A stretch of 48,587 nt of DNA from CAYPIE01 sp964410665 (GTDB taxonomy: Bacteria; Planctomycetota; Planctomycetia; Gemmatales; Gemmataceae): NCBI GenBank assembly GCA_964410665.1, contig CAYPIE010000045.1, positions 1-48,587 of the forward strand. Direction: 5' to 3'. A program made the translations under genes and the position numbers. The notes beneath the pieces were generated by a model. The model did not search any database. It had not been told where the DNA came from and worked only from the letters and a program-made list of their open reading frames with translations. This document shows, piece after piece, positions 36,101-43,631 of the stretch; within the stretch, counting starts at the first letter, position 1; every line of letters starts with the position of its first letter.

Positions 36101-36674
36101 CCCCGACCTCAACCGTGATCCGGCTGGTCGTGTCTGACAAGTCCCGCCGGCCTAGCAGCGAACTCCGCGGGATGGCCGAGGTGCGGCCCACATTGAGGCT
36201 CAGGCGGTCCCCGACCTCGACGTCCAGGGTCTCCGCTAGCGGCCGGGACAGCACCACCGTCTCGCTTTTCCCTTGCCAGTAATCGGGTTGGCCCGAAACG
36301 CTTGGTGCTGCGCTAGACGGCCAGAACCGCTCGTCCACGCCCAGGACGGTCACCCCGCCGGCCAGCCTGAGGTCGGCCAGGCTGGCTGCGTCCTCTGGAT
36401 CGGTCCGCACCGAGCCGCGCAGGAGGACCGCCGGCGCGCTGGTGCCGGGAAGTGCTTCGGCTAACTTGCCGCGGAAGAACCGGTCGGTGATCATGGTCGC
36501 GTCCACCCAGCCGAGCTGCCGCTCCACCCGATCCCGCAGGCTGCCGCGCAGTGAATCGCCGACCAACAAGGCCCCGGTCAGTACGGCAGCCCCAACCGCC
36601 ACGCCGAGGACTACCGCCAGATTACCCCGCCAGTGATAACGCAAGTTGCGTCCCAGTAAGCCCCACCAGGTCAT
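33192..36674 (-). CDS. FtsX/MacB-type ABC transporter permease
   Basis: This 1160-residue protein has two FtsX-type permease modules. There is an N-terminal helix (LAVVLGVAVGAAVLTGALLVGDSLRG region) with a long periplasmic domain. A block of helices follows in the middle (FLIAAALLLVGLLVRLN, then LGLLGAVGYAAGMLELF and on to AMSLGAILWAIRGL), then a second periplasmic domain, and the last three helices (LLGGFGLMLGVLGLGVVLL and following). It is the topology of LolC/E or MacB-like permeases that move lipoproteins or other substrates. The frame opens at 36758; the ATG at 36674 has GGAGGAGG 6 nt upstream. No ABC ATPase gene is adjacent, so the partner is encoded elsewhere. Confidence 0.85.
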   Translation of the reverse strand: MTWWGLLGRNLRYHWRGNLAVVLGVAVGAAVLTGALLVGDSLRGSLRDRVERQLGWVDATMITDRFFRGKLAEALPGTSAPAVLLRGSVRTDPEDAASLADLRLAGGVTVLGVDERFWPSSAAPSVSGQPDYWQGKSETVVLSRPLAETLDVEVGDRLSLNVGRTSAIPRSSLLGRRDLSDTTSRITVEVGAILPADHPANDFSLFPNPRTPLNLFAPLGLLQERFEKPDRVNALLAGGAAFDAFGTALQEAVTLDDWGLRLVPHHSAAGRYLALESEQLLLGAAVADAAMRVAEKLELRTAPTLVYLANWITQGREPPGDRPGRNVKAIPYSIVAALNPAKSPPLGPFLPVGVDQLNKGEIVLVDWPDTPLTAKPGDPITLTYFEPEIEGQARERSHTLTLKGFIPLKGVAEDPDLTPPFPGITDKLGLRDWDPPFPYDDQRIQRRDDAYWEKHKTTPKAYITLAEGQELWGSRFGELTSIRLAPAKDDQALEAVQKEFRGRLRDTLPLAAGGFTLDPVRQRLLAASQGSNDFDVLFLGFSFFLIAAALLLVGLLVRLNLDRRAYEMGLLTATGFSVSSVRRLLLLEGLAVSGVGIVLGLLGAVGYAAGMLELFVALWPRDQLGSGFALHARPVSFVIGAVATLAMSLGAILWAIRGLSRVKPSQLLHGETTAAPTTANPAPGRWSGRLLWIGLLGAVGLALAGPMVRDPMARAGTFMGSGALLLVAGLAGLWNWLRRPNREVIHGHGAPALAQLGSRNASRNPTRSLLTAALLASAAFLLVAVEAFRREPEADFLQKTGGSGGFPLVAESDIAIFQLLDTSAGQNDFLEGVERAYQNLPEGGQRLQEAETLMEQIRLYPLRLKAGDDASCLNLYQATRPRVLGASDALIERGGFRFAASLADTEAAQANPWRLLHQAEEGEAIPIMVEQNTAQWMLKKGLGDTIEVPDGDGVSRTLRIVGLLQDSVFQSEVVMAEEAFEQLYPREEGYAYFLIEAPEDQLEQVGSLLELGYAPQGLDVTTSRSRVADYLEAQNTYLTTFQLLGGFGLMLGVLGLGVVLLRNIWERRAELALLRCLGYRTRALNAMILAENTLLLLLGLGVGVVAAFVAVAPHLLGEQSVPWLRLVLLLGGVVLIGLMVVAVTVVRSVQVPVLTALRRE

Positions 36675-36715
36675 GATCACCCTCCTCCGCGACGCTTGCT
36701 TTTTCCTTGTGGGTG

Positions 36716-36721
36716 ATTGTA
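36716..36721 (-). promoter_or_regulatory. Possible -10 element of the permease gene
   Basis: TACAAT on the minus strand lies 41 bp before the permease ATG, in the 211-bp divergent region shared with the ACIII operon. No good -35 is present at 16-18 bp. Confidence 0.3.
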
Positions 36722-36799
36722 AGGTCTTCTTGATCCCAGGCCGATGTGGCGTGGGCAAAATTCCTGATCAGCGATAATCAAGACTTGCACGGTCATCCG

Positions 36800-36821
36800 C
36801 TTTGTGAAAAGATTCACAAAG
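36800..36821 (+). promoter_or_regulatory. CRP-type operator upstream of the ACIII-cbb3 operon
   Basis: This is a perfect 9-bp inverted repeat with a 4-bp centre (36800-36808 and 36813-36821). It contains TGTGA (36803-36807), six bases, then TCACA (36814-36818), the consensus half-sites and spacing of CRP-family regulators. It ends 64 bp before the actA start codon. A poor promoter match (TTGCAC at 36786, AAAGAT at 36809) would overlap it, so activation or repression cannot be decided by eye. Confidence 0.7.
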
Positions 36822-36885
36822 TTGCCCCGACGCGGCCAGGCTCGGATTGCCCCGTGAGCTCGGGAAGACCGAAGGAGCCATTCCC

Positions 36886-37551
36886 GTGGCAGTCATTTTT
36901 TCCCGACAATTGGACACGCTCATCCGCCAGGGTGGGCTCGCCCTGCTTTTGGCCGGCAGCCTGTTTGCCGGTGGCTTCTACTATTACGCCCTGCCCAGTT
37001 ACACTCGTGTCGGCTATGCCCCGGAGCAGCCGGTGCCCTTCTCGCATCAGCTCCATGTTGGCAACTTAGGGCTCGACTGCCAGTATTGCCATAGCCAAGT
37101 CGCCATGGCACCTCACTCCAATGTCCCCGCGACCCAGACCTGCATGAACTGCCACAATCCCTTGAAGGCGAATGTGAAGGGGAATAGCCCCTTGCTAGCC
37201 CCCGCCCGCGATAGCTGGCGTAGTGGGGAACCCATCCCCTGGAAACGGATTCACAAACTCCCCGAGTATGCCTACTTCAATCATGCGGTTCACGTCAATC
37301 GGGGCGTCAGCTGTGTGAGCTGCCACGGCCAGATCAACGAGATGAAGGTGGTCTACGAGGCCGAGCCCCTGAGCATGGGCTGGTGTCTTAACTGCCACTA
37401 TCGGCCCGAGCAATTCGTCCGCCCCCCTGACCAGGTGACCAATTTGACCTGGCAACCGCCCGAAGGAACTTCGCAGGAAGAAATCGGTCGGCAGATTGTC
37501 GAGCAGCTCTCCCTCCACCCGCCGCAAACCTGTCAGGGGTGTCACCGATGA
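36886..37551 (+). CDS. actA: ACIII pentahaem cytochrome c subunit ActA
   Basis: This is the pentahaem cytochrome of Alternative Complex III, a quinol:electron acceptor oxidoreductase unrelated to bc1. Five CxxCH haem sites are at residues 65-69, 86-90, 143-147, 167-171 and 216-220. An N-terminal membrane anchor covers about 17-36. The spaced extra histidines (FSHQLH, FNHAVHVN) are candidate distal ligands, as in cytochrome c7/NrfH-like folds. Start: GTG at 36886 with AAGGAG 8 nt upstream, giving 221 residues; the frame is open to a TTG at 36847. The stop overlaps the actB start (ATGA). First gene of the operon, downstream of the CRP-type site. Confidence 0.93.
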   Translation: MAVIFSRQLDTLIRQGGLALLLAGSLFAGGFYYYALPSYTRVGYAPEQPVPFSHQLHVGNLGLDCQYCHSQVAMAPHSNVPATQTCMNCHNPLKANVKGNSPLLAPARDSWRSGEPIPWKRIHKLPEYAYFNHAVHVNRGVSCVSCHGQINEMKVVYEAEPLSMGWCLNCHYRPEQFVRPPDQVTNLTWQPPEGTSQEEIGRQIVEQLSLHPPQTCQGCHR

Positions 37552-40500
37552 GCGACTGTCCCACCCCCGCGAAAGCCGCTTGGCGCAGTCTCGACGACCT
37601 GTCCGGCAGCACCGAGCTGCAGGACTTTGCCGCCCAGGAGTTCCCCGGCTTCGCCAACATCTACGAGAGTCTCGGCGAGGCCGAGTTGGCCGGCGGCACC
37701 AGCTTGACCCGCCGACAGTTCCTGGCCCTCTCCGCCGCGGGTCTAGGCATGGCTGGGTTGGCCGGCTGTCGCCGTCCTGACCTGGAGGTGCTACCCTACA
37801 CTGAAGCTCCTGACGATGTTCTCTACGGCCTGCCGACCTACTACGCCACCAACATTCCTCGACCCGGCGGTAGCTTTCCCGTCTTGGTCGAGAGCCACAC
37901 CGGGCGGCCGACCAAGATGGAGGGGCATCCGAACCACCCGACCAGCCAAGGAGCCACGGATACTCTGGCCCAGGCCAGCATTCTCGACCTGTACACCCCG
38001 GAGCGGTCGGCCGACGTGCTGCGCAACGGCATCGCGAAAACCTGGGGTGATTTCGAACTTTGGGCTGGCGACCACTTTGCCAAGCTGCGTTCCGGCGAAG
38101 AGGATGGGACCGGCCTGCATCTCCTCGCCGAAGACTTTCACTCACCGGCCGTTACCAAACTGCGACAATATTTTCAGGACAACCTGCCTGGCGCGGTCTG
38201 GCACACCCACGAGCCCGTCAATGACCGCAACGCGATTGCCGGGGCGACGCTCGCGTTCGACCAACCCCTGCGGCCGCAGTATCACCTCAACCAGGCCCAG
38301 CGCATTCTCGCCCTCGATGCCGACTTCCTGGCTCTCAACCCTGCGAATGTCGCCCACACCCGCGCCTTCACCGCAGGCCGACGCATCGACCGCCCGGGCG
38401 ACGCGATGAACCGCTTGTACGTCGTCGAAAACACCCTGACGGTGACCGGCGGAATGGCCGACCACCGACTTCGCTTGCCCGCCAGCCATCACCTCGACTA
38501 CCTGATCGCCCTGGTTCGCGTTCTCCTTCAGGATGGCGAACTCAAGGTGCCCGCCGAGCTACGCAATGCCCTGGAACAACTCCCCGCCAGCGACCAGCTC
38601 GCGATCCCGCAGCCCTGGCTCACCGTCGTGGCCGAGGACCTCCGGGAGCATCGAGGGCAATCCTTAATCATGGTCGGCGACCGACAGCCTCCGCTGGCTC
38701 ACGCCCTGGCCCACACGATCAATGGCTTACTGGGCAACCAGGACCAAACGGTCACCTTCCAGCCAGCCCTCGCGCCTGAGGAAAACGACCTCAACACGCT
38801 AGTTGAGGCGATCGGCAAGGACGAGGTGCAAACACTCGTGATCCTTGGTGGCAACCCGGTCTACACCAGCCCCGGGGATATCGACTTGGCGAGCAAGTTG
38901 GCTCGGGTTCCTGCGGTTATCCGGGCTGGGTTGTTCGTCGATGAGACTAGCCGGGCGATGCTCGAGTCCCTCCCCGAGGTCGGTGAACGTTGGCACCTAC
39001 CCCTGGCCCACTTTCTGGAGAGTTGGGGGGACACTGAGTCACCCGACGGCACCTATGCAGCGGTGCAGCCGCTGATCGCCCCGCTGCACTCCGAACCGGA
39101 CTCCCGGGTTCGCGAGCAAGGGATACCCCCAGCCCGCGGTGGGCGGACGCCGCTAGAGATTTTGATCCAATTGGTGGCCTTCGACGGCATCCTCTCCTAC
39201 CGGTCCGCTCACGAGCGGGCCCGCAAGCTGGTCGAGGAGATCTTCGCCGAGCGGTTTGCCGAGACCGGCGACGCCACCGACCCAGCCAAGGCGTTTCGCC
39301 GCTTCCTGCAGGCGGGCTTTCTCCCCAATAGCGCTGCGGCCACGGTCGACCCGAAACTCCCGTTCAAGGCCGTTGCCAAGGCGATCACCGGGTACCAACC
39401 CGCTGCCCCGGTAGCAGTGGGCAATTTGGAACTGGTCTTCCATCCCGACTACCGGCTCTATGACGGCCGCTTTGTCACTAACCGCTGGTTGCAGGAACTG
39501 CCCGACCCGGTAACCAAGCTGACCTGGGACAACGCCGCGCTGATCTCCCCTGCGACCGCCCGGGAATTGGCTCTAAAGACTGAGGATGTCGTCTCGCTGA
39601 CCATGGGTGAGCGGACTCTGGACCGCATCCCCGTGTTTGTCTTGCCCGGCCAAGCTGACAACTCGATCAGTGTCCACCTGGGGCATGGTCGCATGCCCAT
39701 TGAGCACATCCCCTCGGGGGGAGGCTTTAACGTCTACCCTCTGCGGACGACCCGCCACCTCAATATTGCCACCGGCCTGACCATTGCTCCGATAGGAGAA
39801 CGCTATCCCTTAGCCACCACTCAGGAGCATGGTGCTATCCCCGAAGGCCGCTCGGAGTTGATTATTCACGAGCTGACCCAAGAAAGCTACCAGGAACAAC
39901 TCCGGCATCCGCACTCGGAACACCAGCACGGGCCTGAGGAAAAACCTTCGTTTCAGGCCGGATACCCGCATCAGGAAACGGGTCCGAACCGCCGCTTCCC
40001 GCTCGATCTGTCCACGCCCGAGCTGCTCGACAGTCAACACCAGTGGGGCATGGTCATCGACCTCAATTCATGTACCGGCTGCAGCGCCTGTATGGTCGCC
40101 TGCCAGAGCGAAAACAACGTCCCGGTGGTCGGCAAACCCGAGGTCATCCGTCATCGCGAGATGCACTGGATTCGCGTCGACCGCTACTTCACCACCGAGC
40201 TGGCTGGTGATGTCGATGATCCCATGGTGGTCACCCAGCCGTTGGCCTGTGTGCACTGTGAGCAGGCACCCTGCGAAACAGTCTGCCCGGTGAATGCAGC
40301 AGTGCATAGCCCTGAGGGACTCAATCTTCAGGTGTATAACCGTTGCATTGGTACCCGCTACTGCGGCAACAACTGCCCTTACAAGGTCCGCCGCTTCAAC
40401 TGGTTCAACTACAACCTGCGGCCGCTCGACGAGCTCCGCGAAGGAATCCTGTCCGACATCAAGGAAGTCCCGGCGACCATGCAGATGCAGAAGAACCCGG

Positions 40501-40913
40501 ACGTCACAGTACGTGGCCGGGGCGTCATGGAGAAGTGCACCTACTGCGTGCAGCGGATCGAGCGGGGCAAGACGGGGGCCAAGCTCGCTGCCACCGCTGC
40601 CGGCTACGCCAAGCCGAAGGACGCCGCGGAAGCCCGGGAAAAGGGCTATGACCTGGTCGAGCGGACCGACGGCTCCAAGGGCGTGCTGGTCCCCGACGGC
40701 ATCATTACGCCGGCCTGCGTCCAGGCCTGCCCGGCCGAGGCCATCACCTTCGGCAATGTCCGCGACACCTCCAGCAAGGTGTACCGGATGAAACAAAAGG
40801 CCGGCGACTTCCTGGTCCTCGGCGAACTCAACACCAAGCCCCGCACCAGCCACCACCCCCGTATCCGCAACCTCAACCCGGCCATGCGGCCCGCGCAGGA
40901 GGGCAGCGAATGA
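37548..40913 (+). CDS. actB: ACIII iron-sulfur subunit ActB
   Basis: This 1121-residue protein fuses a molybdopterin-oxidoreductase-like domain (about 75-820; in characterised ACIII it carries no molybdenum) to an NrfC-like ferredoxin domain (about 835-1100). The iron-sulfur motifs are CTGCSACMVAC, CVHCEQAPCETVCP, CIGTRYCGNNCP, CTYC and CVQACPAEAI. The N-terminus is an extended twin-arginine signal (RR at 55-56), with a lipobox LAGC ending at C74, so the mature protein is probably exported by Tat and lipid-anchored, as reported for ActB of Flavobacterium johnsoniae. It passes electrons from the quinol site to the ActA/ActE haems. Start and stop overlap neighbours by 4 bp. Confidence 0.95.
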   Translation: MSDCPTPAKAAWRSLDDLSGSTELQDFAAQEFPGFANIYESLGEAELAGGTSLTRRQFLALSAAGLGMAGLAGCRRPDLEVLPYTEAPDDVLYGLPTYYATNIPRPGGSFPVLVESHTGRPTKMEGHPNHPTSQGATDTLAQASILDLYTPERSADVLRNGIAKTWGDFELWAGDHFAKLRSGEEDGTGLHLLAEDFHSPAVTKLRQYFQDNLPGAVWHTHEPVNDRNAIAGATLAFDQPLRPQYHLNQAQRILALDADFLALNPANVAHTRAFTAGRRIDRPGDAMNRLYVVENTLTVTGGMADHRLRLPASHHLDYLIALVRVLLQDGELKVPAELRNALEQLPASDQLAIPQPWLTVVAEDLREHRGQSLIMVGDRQPPLAHALAHTINGLLGNQDQTVTFQPALAPEENDLNTLVEAIGKDEVQTLVILGGNPVYTSPGDIDLASKLARVPAVIRAGLFVDETSRAMLESLPEVGERWHLPLAHFLESWGDTESPDGTYAAVQPLIAPLHSEPDSRVREQGIPPARGGRTPLEILIQLVAFDGILSYRSAHERARKLVEEIFAERFAETGDATDPAKAFRRFLQAGFLPNSAAATVDPKLPFKAVAKAITGYQPAAPVAVGNLELVFHPDYRLYDGRFVTNRWLQELPDPVTKLTWDNAALISPATARELALKTEDVVSLTMGERTLDRIPVFVLPGQADNSISVHLGHGRMPIEHIPSGGGFNVYPLRTTRHLNIATGLTIAPIGERYPLATTQEHGAIPEGRSELIIHELTQESYQEQLRHPHSEHQHGPEEKPSFQAGYPHQETGPNRRFPLDLSTPELLDSQHQWGMVIDLNSCTGCSACMVACQSENNVPVVGKPEVIRHREMHWIRVDRYFTTELAGDVDDPMVVTQPLACVHCEQAPCETVCPVNAAVHSPEGLNLQVYNRCIGTRYCGNNCPYKVRRFNWFNYNLRPLDELREGILSDIKEVPATMQMQKNPDVTVRGRGVMEKCTYCVQRIERGKTGAKLAATAAGYAKPKDAAEAREKGYDLVERTDGSKGVLVPDGIITPACVQACPAEAITFGNVRDTSSKVYRMKQKAGDFLVLGELNTKPRTSHHPRIRNLNPAMRPAQEGSE

Positions 40914-42940
40914 GCACGCTCGAGTCGCCGACCACCTCCCTGGGCCTCCCCGAAACCAACGGTCAGCCTTCCGGCCGGACTGCTGCCTACGAGCGGCCTC
41001 CTCTGGTCCTGGGCCCGCATGAGTTCAAACGTATCTCTGACATCATCAGTACGCCCACCGAACAACCCCCCGCCTTGTGGTGGTGGCCGGCGTTCTTCGT
41101 TGCTGCCGTCACCATGCTTGGCGGGGTGTTTGCTGCTTGCTACCTGATTACCACCGGCATCGGCGTTTGGGGTTCGAACATCCCGGTGGGTTGGGCCTTT
41201 GATATCACCAACTTTGTCTTCTGGATTGGCATCGGCCATGCGGGCACCTTGATCTCGGCGATTCTGTTCCTGTTCCGCCAGAAGTGGCGGACCAGCATCA
41301 ACCGCTTTGCCGAGGCCATGACCATCTTCGCGGTGATTTGTGCGGCCATCTACCCGGGCATCCACGTCGGACGGTTCTGGTACGTATGGTTCATGTTCCC
41401 GCTGCCCAACGCCAACCACATCTGGCCCAACTTCCGCTCGGCACTGCTCTGGGACCTGTTTGCGGTTAGTACCTACTTCACGGTCTCGATGATGTTTTGG
41501 TACATCGGTCTGGTTCCGGATCTGGCCACTTTGCGTGACCGAGCCAAGAGTAAAATCCGACAAATCATCTTTGGCATTCTCTCGCTGGGTTGGCGTGGCT
41601 CCACCCAGCACTGGCGGCATTATGAGGTCGCTTACCTGATGCTCGCGGGCCTGTCGACCCCCCTGGTGCTCAGCGTGCACTCGGTGGTGAGCTTTGACTT
41701 TGCCACCTCGATCGAACCGGGCTGGCACACCACCATCTTTCCCCCCTACTTCGTGGCCGGGGCGATCTTTGGCGGCTTTGCCATGGTACTCACCTGTGTC
41801 ATCCCCGTCCGCGAGATGTACCCTAAAATCAAAGACCTGGTGACGACGAGCCACCTGGATGTCATGGCCAAGTTCATTCTGGCCACCGGCACTATGGTCG
41901 GTTACGCCTATGCCATGGAGTTCTTTGTTGCTTGGTACTCCGGCAATGTCCTGGAGTGGCAAATCTTTATCGACCGGGCGACCGGAGACTACGCTTGGGC
42001 CTACTGGACGATGGTCAGCTGCAACCTGTTCATCCCGCAGCTTCTGTGGTTTCGCTGGTTCCGGGTCAACCCGATGCCCCTGTTTGCAGTTTCGGTGGCG
42101 GTCAACCTGGGCATGTGGTTTGAACGCTTTGTCATCATTGTGCAGAGCCTCGCTCGGGATAACCTGCCGGCCAGTTGGGGGAACTTCTACCCCACCTGGG
42201 TCGACTGGTTGCAGATGATCGGTGACTTCGGCCTGTTCTTCACACTGACCCTGTTGTTCATCCGCTTTTTCCCGATGATCTCGATGGCCGAGGTCAAGGG
42301 TATCCTCCACCACGCCCAGCCGCACGGCCATGCAGATGCGGAAGCGGCCTTGAACTCACCCGCAGAATCCTCGAATTCACCGGATCCCATCCCGACTTAC
42401 GGCGGCGGCAGCGGGATCCCCCAGGCCGCAGTCGCTCGCTTTGCCGGGCCGGATGAACTGCTTGAGGCCGCGAAGAAGGTGCGCGCGGCGGGCTATAAGC
42501 AGATCGATGCCTATACTCCCTACCCGGTGCACGGTATGGTTCGGGCGATCGGGAAACCCCGGTCGCGATTGTCGCTGTACACGCTTGTGGGAGCCTTTAC
42601 CGGCCTTGGGGCGGCCGTTCTCATGCAATTTTATCTCAGCGCTTACTACTACCCGATCATTGTCGGCGGCAAGGAGTACAGCAGCTGGGAGGGGTTTGTG
42701 CCCATCTGTTTTGAGATGACCATCCTGTTTGCCGGTTTTGGGACCCTGTTTGGTCTGCTGGCCCTGTGTGGCTTGCCCCGCTTGTTCTCGGCCAAGGACT
42801 ATCACCCGGACTTCACTGCCGTGACCGATGATGGCTTCTTTTTGACCATTGAGGCCTCCGACCCACGCTTTGATCGGCGACAGTCTCCGGCCCTGTTGCG
42901 ACAGCTCGGTGGTACCGAGGTCGCCGTGGTGGAGGAATAA
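40910..42940 (+). CDS. actC-actD: Fused ACIII subunits ActC and ActD
   Basis: Residues 1 to about 465 are an NrfD/PsrC-like quinol-binding membrane subunit (ActC) with about ten helices (WWWPAFFVAAVTMLGGVFAA onwards, ending MAEVKGILHH). A linker of about 40 residues rich in His, Ala, Ser and Pro leads to a DUF3341 domain, ActD (about 506-676), with its two helices (YTLVGAFTGLGAAVLMQFYL and FEMTILFAGFGTLFGLLALCGL). ActC and ActD are usually separate genes, for example in Rhodothermus marinus. Here the reading frame is continuous, with no internal stop and no ribosome binding site noticed at the junction. The start overlaps actB (ATGA). Confidence 0.92.
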   Translation: MSTLESPTTSLGLPETNGQPSGRTAAYERPPLVLGPHEFKRISDIISTPTEQPPALWWWPAFFVAAVTMLGGVFAACYLITTGIGVWGSNIPVGWAFDITNFVFWIGIGHAGTLISAILFLFRQKWRTSINRFAEAMTIFAVICAAIYPGIHVGRFWYVWFMFPLPNANHIWPNFRSALLWDLFAVSTYFTVSMMFWYIGLVPDLATLRDRAKSKIRQIIFGILSLGWRGSTQHWRHYEVAYLMLAGLSTPLVLSVHSVVSFDFATSIEPGWHTTIFPPYFVAGAIFGGFAMVLTCVIPVREMYPKIKDLVTTSHLDVMAKFILATGTMVGYAYAMEFFVAWYSGNVLEWQIFIDRATGDYAWAYWTMVSCNLFIPQLLWFRWFRVNPMPLFAVSVAVNLGMWFERFVIIVQSLARDNLPASWGNFYPTWVDWLQMIGDFGLFFTLTLLFIRFFPMISMAEVKGILHHAQPHGHADAEAALNSPAESSNSPDPIPTYGGGSGIPQAAVARFAGPDELLEAAKKVRAAGYKQIDAYTPYPVHGMVRAIGKPRSRLSLYTLVGAFTGLGAAVLMQFYLSAYYYPIIVGGKEYSSWEGFVPICFEMTILFAGFGTLFGLLALCGLPRLFSAKDYHPDFTAVTDDGFFLTIEASDPRFDRRQSPALLRQLGGTEVAVVEE

Positions 42941-42944
42941 GCCC

Positions 42945-43631
42945 ATGCGTTGGATCTTTCTTGGCCTCGTCCTGCTCGCCGGCTTGGTGGTCTACTTCCT
43001 GGGCTTTCGCGGCCAGCTGAGCAAGGAACCACCCCGAATTGTGTTCTGGGACATGAAGTACCAGGACAAGTATATGCCGCAGGCCGCGAGTGACTTTTTT
43101 GCCGATGGCCGCACCATGCGGCCGCTGGTGCGGGGTACGGTCCCCTTTGCCGGCACCGACTGGTTTGCCGACGCTGGCTACATCCGTACTGCGAATCCCG
43201 ACTTTCTCCGTGAGGATGATGCCTACTACCGGGGCAAAACCCCCGAAGACACCTTTGTCCGCTACCTGCCTGGGGAAGCGGTGACCCGTGCCGGTGGCTG
43301 GGAGCCATTGCTCCTCCTCGGGCAGACGCAGTATGAACGCAACTGTGCGGTCTGCCATGGCCGAACGGGTCAGGGCAACGGCATCACCACCACCTACGGG
43401 TTGGTCGGCGTGGCCAGCTACCATGACGATCGATTGCGGCGGATCGCCGATGGTGACATCTATCACACCATCGTGCACGGCAAAAACTCCATGTCGAGCT
43501 ACGGCCACCAGGTGCCCAGTGTCCTGCACCGGTGGGCGATTGTGGCCTACATCCGCGTCCTCCAACGCAGCCGTGATGCCTCCGCGGAAGATGTCCCTGC
43601 CGATCGCCGTGCGGAGTTGGGAATCCAATGA
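42945..43631 (+). CDS. actE: ACIII monohaem cytochrome c subunit ActE
   Basis: This 228-residue protein has an N-terminal membrane helix (about 4-20) and one haem-binding CAVCH motif at 134-138 within a class I cytochrome c fold (NCAVCHGRTGQGNG; NSMSSYGHQVP holds the likely axial methionine). The N-terminal part (RGTVPFAGTDWFADAG) is typical of ActE. It passes electrons out of ACIII to the terminal oxidase or a soluble carrier. The frame opens at 42849 inside actCD; the ATG at 42945 has GGAGG 9 nt upstream. The stop overlaps the actF start by 4 bp. Confidence 0.93.
   Translation: MRWIFLGLVLLAGLVVYFLGFRGQLSKEPPRIVFWDMKYQDKYMPQAASDFFADGRTMRPLVRGTVPFAGTDWFADAGYIRTANPDFLREDDAYYRGKTPEDTFVRYLPGEAVTRAGGWEPLLLLGQTQYERNCAVCHGRTGQGNGITTTYGLVGVASYHDDRLRRIADGDIYHTIVHGKNSMSSYGHQVPSVLHRWAIVAYIRVLQRSRDASAEDVPADRRAELGIQ

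Noticed and set aside
36767..36790. FNR-type site in the ACIII upstream region (TGAT...ATCA)
   Set aside because: The half-sites are separated by 8 bp instead of the 4 bp needed for TTGAT-N4-ATCAA, and the left half is imperfect.
42300..42430. Frameshift or missed gene boundary at the ActC-ActD junction
   Set aside because: The frame is continuous with no stop, and no ATG with a ribosome binding site was found just before the DUF3341 domain. A true fusion is the simpler reading, though read-level data would settle it.
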